Assembly: GCA_030603465.1 (NCBI GenBank)
Contig: JAUVXT010000104.1
Location: 1 to 8,583 of the forward strand
DNA: 8,583 nucleotides
Direction: 5' to 3'
Source: Deltaproteobacteria bacterium
GTDB lineage: Bacteria; Desulfobacterota; Syntrophia; Syntrophales; UBA2210
Part shown: positions 6,472 through 8,583 of the stretch, piece by piece
Layout: every line of letters begins with the position of its first letter
Numbering within the stretch: position 1 is the stretch's first letter
Notes under the pieces: model-generated
Told to the model about the DNA's origin: nothing
The model's input: the letters and a program-made list of their open reading frames with translations, nothing else
Database searches by the model: none
Made by a program: the position numbers and the translations under genes

Positions 6472-6497
6472 ATTTTGCACATAATATGACGATATGA

Positions 6498-6512
6498 AAC
6501 GATATTATCGTT
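6498..6512. other. Perfect 7-bp inverted repeat at the regulator stop codon
   Basis: AACGATA and TATCGTT flank a single base and overlap the TAA stop of the AlbA_2-type gene (6505-6507). Another CGATAT lies nearby (6490-6495). Without a T-tract it is a poor terminator. A dimeric-protein binding site is possible, and the role is unknown. Confidence 0.4.
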
Positions 6513-6879
6513 CCTCCTTTTTGCCGCTGCACATAGAAACATTACTTAAAGCATAATTAGTGCTCCGGCCTGAACCGTGAACTTCGATCCACCCATCAGC
6601 TATCAATTTTGTAATGCGCCGATGAACTGTTGTCTTGGAGATGTGGAAAGCTTTCATAATATCTTGCATTGATGCCGGGCCATGGGAAACAAGCCACCTG
6701 CAAAGATTAGCTCCTTCCGATGAAACGCCGGCAGCCTCAAAGGAGGTAAAAACTTCAACGAGGAAGGCATTAATGGTAGGTAAAAATTTGGGGACCGGAA
6801 GGCGTGCGCCAACCATTGCCTCCCGCATACGGTGAATTCCGCTGCCAAGACGTTCCACATAGCCCATTCGGTGGAACAT
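6505..6879 (-). CDS. C-terminal fragment of the broken regulator: ATPase end and winged helix
   Basis: Read alone from an ATG at 6879 this is 124 residues. It opens with MFHRMGYVERLGSGIHRMREAM, which is the C-terminal end of the GHKL-like domain in this family, so it is not a natural N-terminus. No ribosome site supports independent translation. Residues about 65-115 form a winged helix-turn-helix (MQDIMKAFHISKTTVHRRITKLIADGWIEV), the probable DNA-binding part of the parent protein. If the frameshift is real, this half is probably not made. Confidence 0.6.
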   Translation of the reverse strand: MFHRMGYVERLGSGIHRMREAMVGARLPVPKFLPTINAFLVEVFTSFEAAGVSSEGANLCRWLVSHGPASMQDIMKAFHISKTTVHRRITKLIADGWIEVHGSGRSTNYALSNVSMCSGKKEER

Positions 6880-6887
6880 ATCAGCAA

Positions 6888-7865
6888 TCAGGCGGTTGCG
6901 CGAGGGACAGATCGTGTGCCGAGTTCTTCAAGGGTTAATCCGTGTGGCAAACCACCGGGACTCGTTATAACCATGCGACTTGGATGCATATGAACAAAGA
7001 TGTGTTCTCTGTCAGCAAAATAATCACGATGGGTCAAAGCATTCAGCAAAGCTTCACGAAAAACTGCTTCGGGGATTTCCTGCACCTCTTCTCTTGCCCC
7101 TGCTTGTTCGATCTTGTAAGAGACCCGAAGATTTCGGCGAATAAATCCCACTGCTCTCTCGAACTGTTCTTCCATGGTACCTTTGGCGTCAATACGATCC
7201 AGAATTGTTGCACGAGTGTCATCCGCATAAAGGGCGCAGGTAACAAAAGCTTCCGGGAAAAAGCGTTGTGGCTCACGGCAAAAAAACAGCACTGCGGCAC
7301 GGGTCAAGAGTAGATGCTTTTGCTGTTTTTGAGCAATGCCCATATTCGTTAGCAGGTCGCCTGGCAGCGTTTTTACCGGAAGACCTTTGTGGCGGCAAAA
7401 GGCATGCAATCTATCATTGTCCAGCAGCTTCCCGGCATCGATAGCCGGCTCAAATTGCTCATCAAATCGAACTTTATTGCTTTTAATTGCAAAACGCAGA
7501 ATTTCATCTCTATTAAGCTGTTGCGAATTAGGACCGATACGCAAGAAAAACCCGTCTTTGCAGCGATATGGTTTATCTGTACCCTCCGGAACAATAATCT
7601 CGACAACATTGCTACGAGGCATCAGGCGAATATCAATACGGGGATCGCAACCGTTTGCGACATCCTGTATCTGACTTCTGAGCCTATTGGAATCGTCAAC
7701 CCCCACGATTTTGCCGTCATCGGATATGCCAAGAAATACCGACCCGCCTGATGCATTGGCAAACGCAACTATCTCCTTAGCCAAAGCCGTAATTTTGGCT
7801 TTAAACTCTATTTTTTGCCCCTCGCCCTCGGCACATACAATGCGAAGAAAATCAGATTTGCTCAT
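6888..7865 (-). CDS. N-terminal fragment of the broken regulator: AlbA_2 and ATPase start
   Basis: These 325 residues end in an out-of-frame RATA and TGA. The AlbA_2 pattern is clear: GQKIEFKAKITALAKEIVAFANASGGSVFLGISDDGKIVGV (16-56). Near the end, AVFREALLNALTHRDY (267-282) supplies a GHKL-like N-box (Glu271, Asn275), and ITSPGGLP (300-307) resembles the G1 region. The fragment lacks the rest of the ATPase domain and the winged helix, so regulation by DNA binding would be lost even if it folds. It has a good ribosome site at its ATG. Confidence 0.75.
   Translation of the reverse strand: MSKSDFLRIVCAEGEGQKIEFKAKITALAKEIVAFANASGGSVFLGISDDGKIVGVDDSNRLRSQIQDVANGCDPRIDIRLMPRSNVVEIIVPEGTDKPYRCKDGFFLRIGPNSQQLNRDEILRFAIKSNKVRFDEQFEPAIDAGKLLDNDRLHAFCRHKGLPVKTLPGDLLTNMGIAQKQQKHLLLTRAAVLFFCREPQRFFPEAFVTCALYADDTRATILDRIDAKGTMEEQFERAVGFIRRNLRVSYKIEQAGAREEVQEIPEAVFREALLNALTHRDYFADREHIFVHMHPSRMVITSPGGLPHGLTLEELGTRSVPRATA
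6896..6904 (-). other. Frameshift site in the AlbA_2-type regulator
   Basis: The plus strand reads TTGCGCGAG where TTGCGAG would keep the family frame. The extra GC dinucleotide sits in a GCGC run, the kind of place where slippage or a base-calling error occurs. Downstream of it the correct protein continues in the other frame with no further damage, so the lesion is recent or artificial. Confidence 0.65.
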
Positions 7866-7882
7866 TCTTTGAGTCCCTTAAC

Positions 7883-7993
7883 CCTCTGCCCTTTTGCCTT
7901 CTGCCTTCATCCTCTATCCCAATTATCCAATCCATCACTTTCTTAATCTGCGTCAATCCTCCAGAAGCGGACAAGTCTGTGCAATCTGTGGAT
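7883..7993. repeat. Compound repeat between the regulator start and the epimerase 3' end
   Basis: A pyrimidine tract of CTCTGCC, CTTTTGC, CTTCTGC and CTTCATC-like heptamers (7883-7918) is followed by AATCTGCGTCAATC (7945-7958, identical to 2857-2870) and AATCTGTGGAT (7983-7993, identical to 5668-5678 and 6416-6426). Its distal part overlaps the last codons of the epimerase gene. It has the same orientation as the cluster at 6401-6440 on the other side of the regulator gene. Confidence 0.7.
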
Positions 7994-8583
7994 CAAAGAT
8001 TGTCTCCAGCGAATGCCTCGGCTTAAACCCCACCCCCATCATCCTCCCACTATCAAAAACCAGATCAGACGCCAATTTGTCATAACACGAATAAATCCAT
8101 TCCCTCTTACTGGAAAAGAAAACACCCGCAATTCGTGTCGCAAGCCAGACAGCAGAAAGCGGAACCGAAATCACGGGCCTGTCCGGTCGGATATCCGATT
8201 TTTTAAAGACCCGAATAATCCTGTTAAAATCATAAGCCTCCGCATCACAAACATTAAAAATCCGCAAGCTCCGCTTTTCGTCATTCCCGGTCTCAGGCCT
8301 TCGTCTTTCCGGTCTCCGGTCTCCTGTCTCCTGTCTCCTGTTTGTTGCATTAGCGTCGTTGCGCCTTTGCGTAAGGCCATCTGCGGATTGTAATTGTAAT
8401 ATGTGTACAATAAATTCCACCAGATTCGGCCTAGCCAGCGCCGACATCCTCTGTGAACCTGAACCAAATCTAAGATAAGCCAGTTTCCCTGGAGCAAAAA
8501 CCCTGCGATCAAGATTCAAACTCCATTCACGATCATACACCGGCGCCAGACGCAAAATAACTAAATCGCGAAGTTTACCTTCA
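7953..8583 (-). CDS. NAD-dependent sugar-nucleotide epimerase/dehydratase, C-terminal part, with in-frame repeat insert
   Basis: The reading frame is open to the window edge, so the N-terminal Rossmann half lies outside. The visible 209 residues begin EGKLRDLVILRLAPVYD, the family's conserved strand before the substrate-binding region, and continue RPNLVEFIVHIL and then RIFNVCDAEAYDFNRIIRVF. This is the C-terminal half of an extended SDR epimerase such as those that make UDP-GalNAc or UDP-QuiNAc for O-antigen. Between HIL and RIFNV, where the family has only a few residues, about 38 arginine- and glutamate-rich residues are encoded by intergenic-type repeats (about 8270-8387). The last residues (DPQIAQTCPLLED) are also read from repeat sequence. 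Both joins are in frame with no stop. Whether the enzyme still folds is unclear. Its substrate cannot be told from this half. Confidence 0.8.
   Translation of the reverse strand, partial: EGKLRDLVILRLAPVYDREWSLNLDRRVFAPGKLAYLRFGSGSQRMSALARPNLVEFIVHILQLQSADGLTQRRNDANATNRRQETGDRRPERRRPETGNDEKRSLRIFNVCDAEAYDFNRIIRVFKKSDIRPDRPVISVPLSAVWLATRIAGVFFSSKREWIYSCYDKLASDLVFDSGRMMGVGFKPRHSLETIFDPQIAQTCPLLED
8278..8387. repeat. Mosaic repeat inside the epimerase gene, with GTCTCC heptamers
   Basis: 8311-8338 holds four perfect heptamers (GGTCTCC, GGTCTCC, TGTCTCC, TGTCTCC), with a weaker unit on each side. On one side lies TCGTCATTCCCGG (about 8278-8290), like the common CATTCCCG intergenic repeat. On the other lies GCGCCTTTGCGTAAGGCC, then ATCTGCGGATTG (8362-8391), like the TCTGCGTAA type. 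Three intergenic repeat types are thus joined within one coding sequence. Confidence 0.75.

Larger units (their letters stand above)
6505..7865 (-). pseudogene. AlbA_2 (Schlafen-like)/GHKL-ATPase/HTH regulator, broken by a frameshift
   Basis: Joining two adjacent frames restores a protein of about 452 residues, normal for the family often annotated as ATP-binding or RecG-like transcriptional regulators. The first frame (7865-6888) carries an AlbA_2 domain (about 13-130) and the start of a GHKL-type ATPase domain. The second frame (6887-6505) continues NRLIADMFHRMGYVERLGSGIHRMREAM and ends with a winged helix. The reading frame shifts at about 6898-6902, where GCGC appears in place of an expected GC. 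Removing two bases gives the family-typical SVPRNRLIADMFHRMG. The ATG at 7865 has AAGGGA 8 bases upstream (7879-7874). Function in the family is poorly known, with regulation or defence suggested. The gene stands between the epimerase and the transferase and is flanked by directly oriented repeats. A sequencing error remains possible. Confidence 0.8.

Noticed and set aside
6402..6488. Short minus-strand frame after AAGGAGG at the regulator end, containing TDYADYTD
   Set aside because: Its ATG is far from the ribosome-site-like AAGGAGG, and its codons are mostly repeat sequence.
5649..8387. CRISPR array
   Set aside because: Repeat units are short, degenerate and tandem or clustered, with no regular unique spacers and no cas genes.

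Overview
The window comes from a bacterial chromosome, probably an environmental Gram-negative. The surface-polysaccharide genes and the density of short intergenic repeats would fit a Desulfobacterota-like lineage, but no marker gene is present, so this is a guess.

The backbone is a minus-strand polysaccharide (O-antigen or capsule) set. In order of transcription it holds the 3' part of a sugar-nucleotide epimerase (7953-8583, cut by the window edge), a small PglC/WcaJ-type phosphoglycosyl transferase (5750-6376) and a long membrane-anchored UDP-sugar 4,6-dehydratase of the WbpM/PglF/CapD type (149-2002). An epimerase, an initiating transferase and a long dehydratase often occur together at the end of O-antigen clusters. 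Here other modules separate them.

Between epimerase and transferase lies an AlbA_2 (Schlafen-like)/GHKL-ATPase/HTH regulator gene (6505-7865), broken by a two-base frameshift. Between transferase and dehydratase lies a block of about 3.4 kb with a plus-strand Phd/YefM-RelE toxin-antitoxin pair (2305-2824), a plus-strand AAA_14/DUF4143 ATPase (2968-4203) and a minus-strand AAA_14/DUF4143 ATPase convergent with it (4240-5544). Each has a readable promoter, and the toxin-antitoxin promoter carries YefM-like TGTACA operator half-sites.

The junctions are filled with short degenerate repeats: an AATCTGCGTAATCTGTGGAT type and a heptameric GTCTCCT type. Copies also lie inside coding sequence: the N-terminus of the transferase, the C-terminus of the epimerase, and an in-frame segment of about 38 residues inside the epimerase. 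A possible remnant of a second sugar-transferase 3' end lies upstream of the dehydratase gene (2181-2218), at the far side of the 3.4-kb block. A REP-like inverted pair of hairpins with GTAG heads lies downstream of the dehydratase gene (20-74).

The main interest is the repeat-rich, cassette-interrupted operon. I see no complete new system. The two divergent ATPases beside a toxin-antitoxin pair are the best candidates for uncharacterised function.
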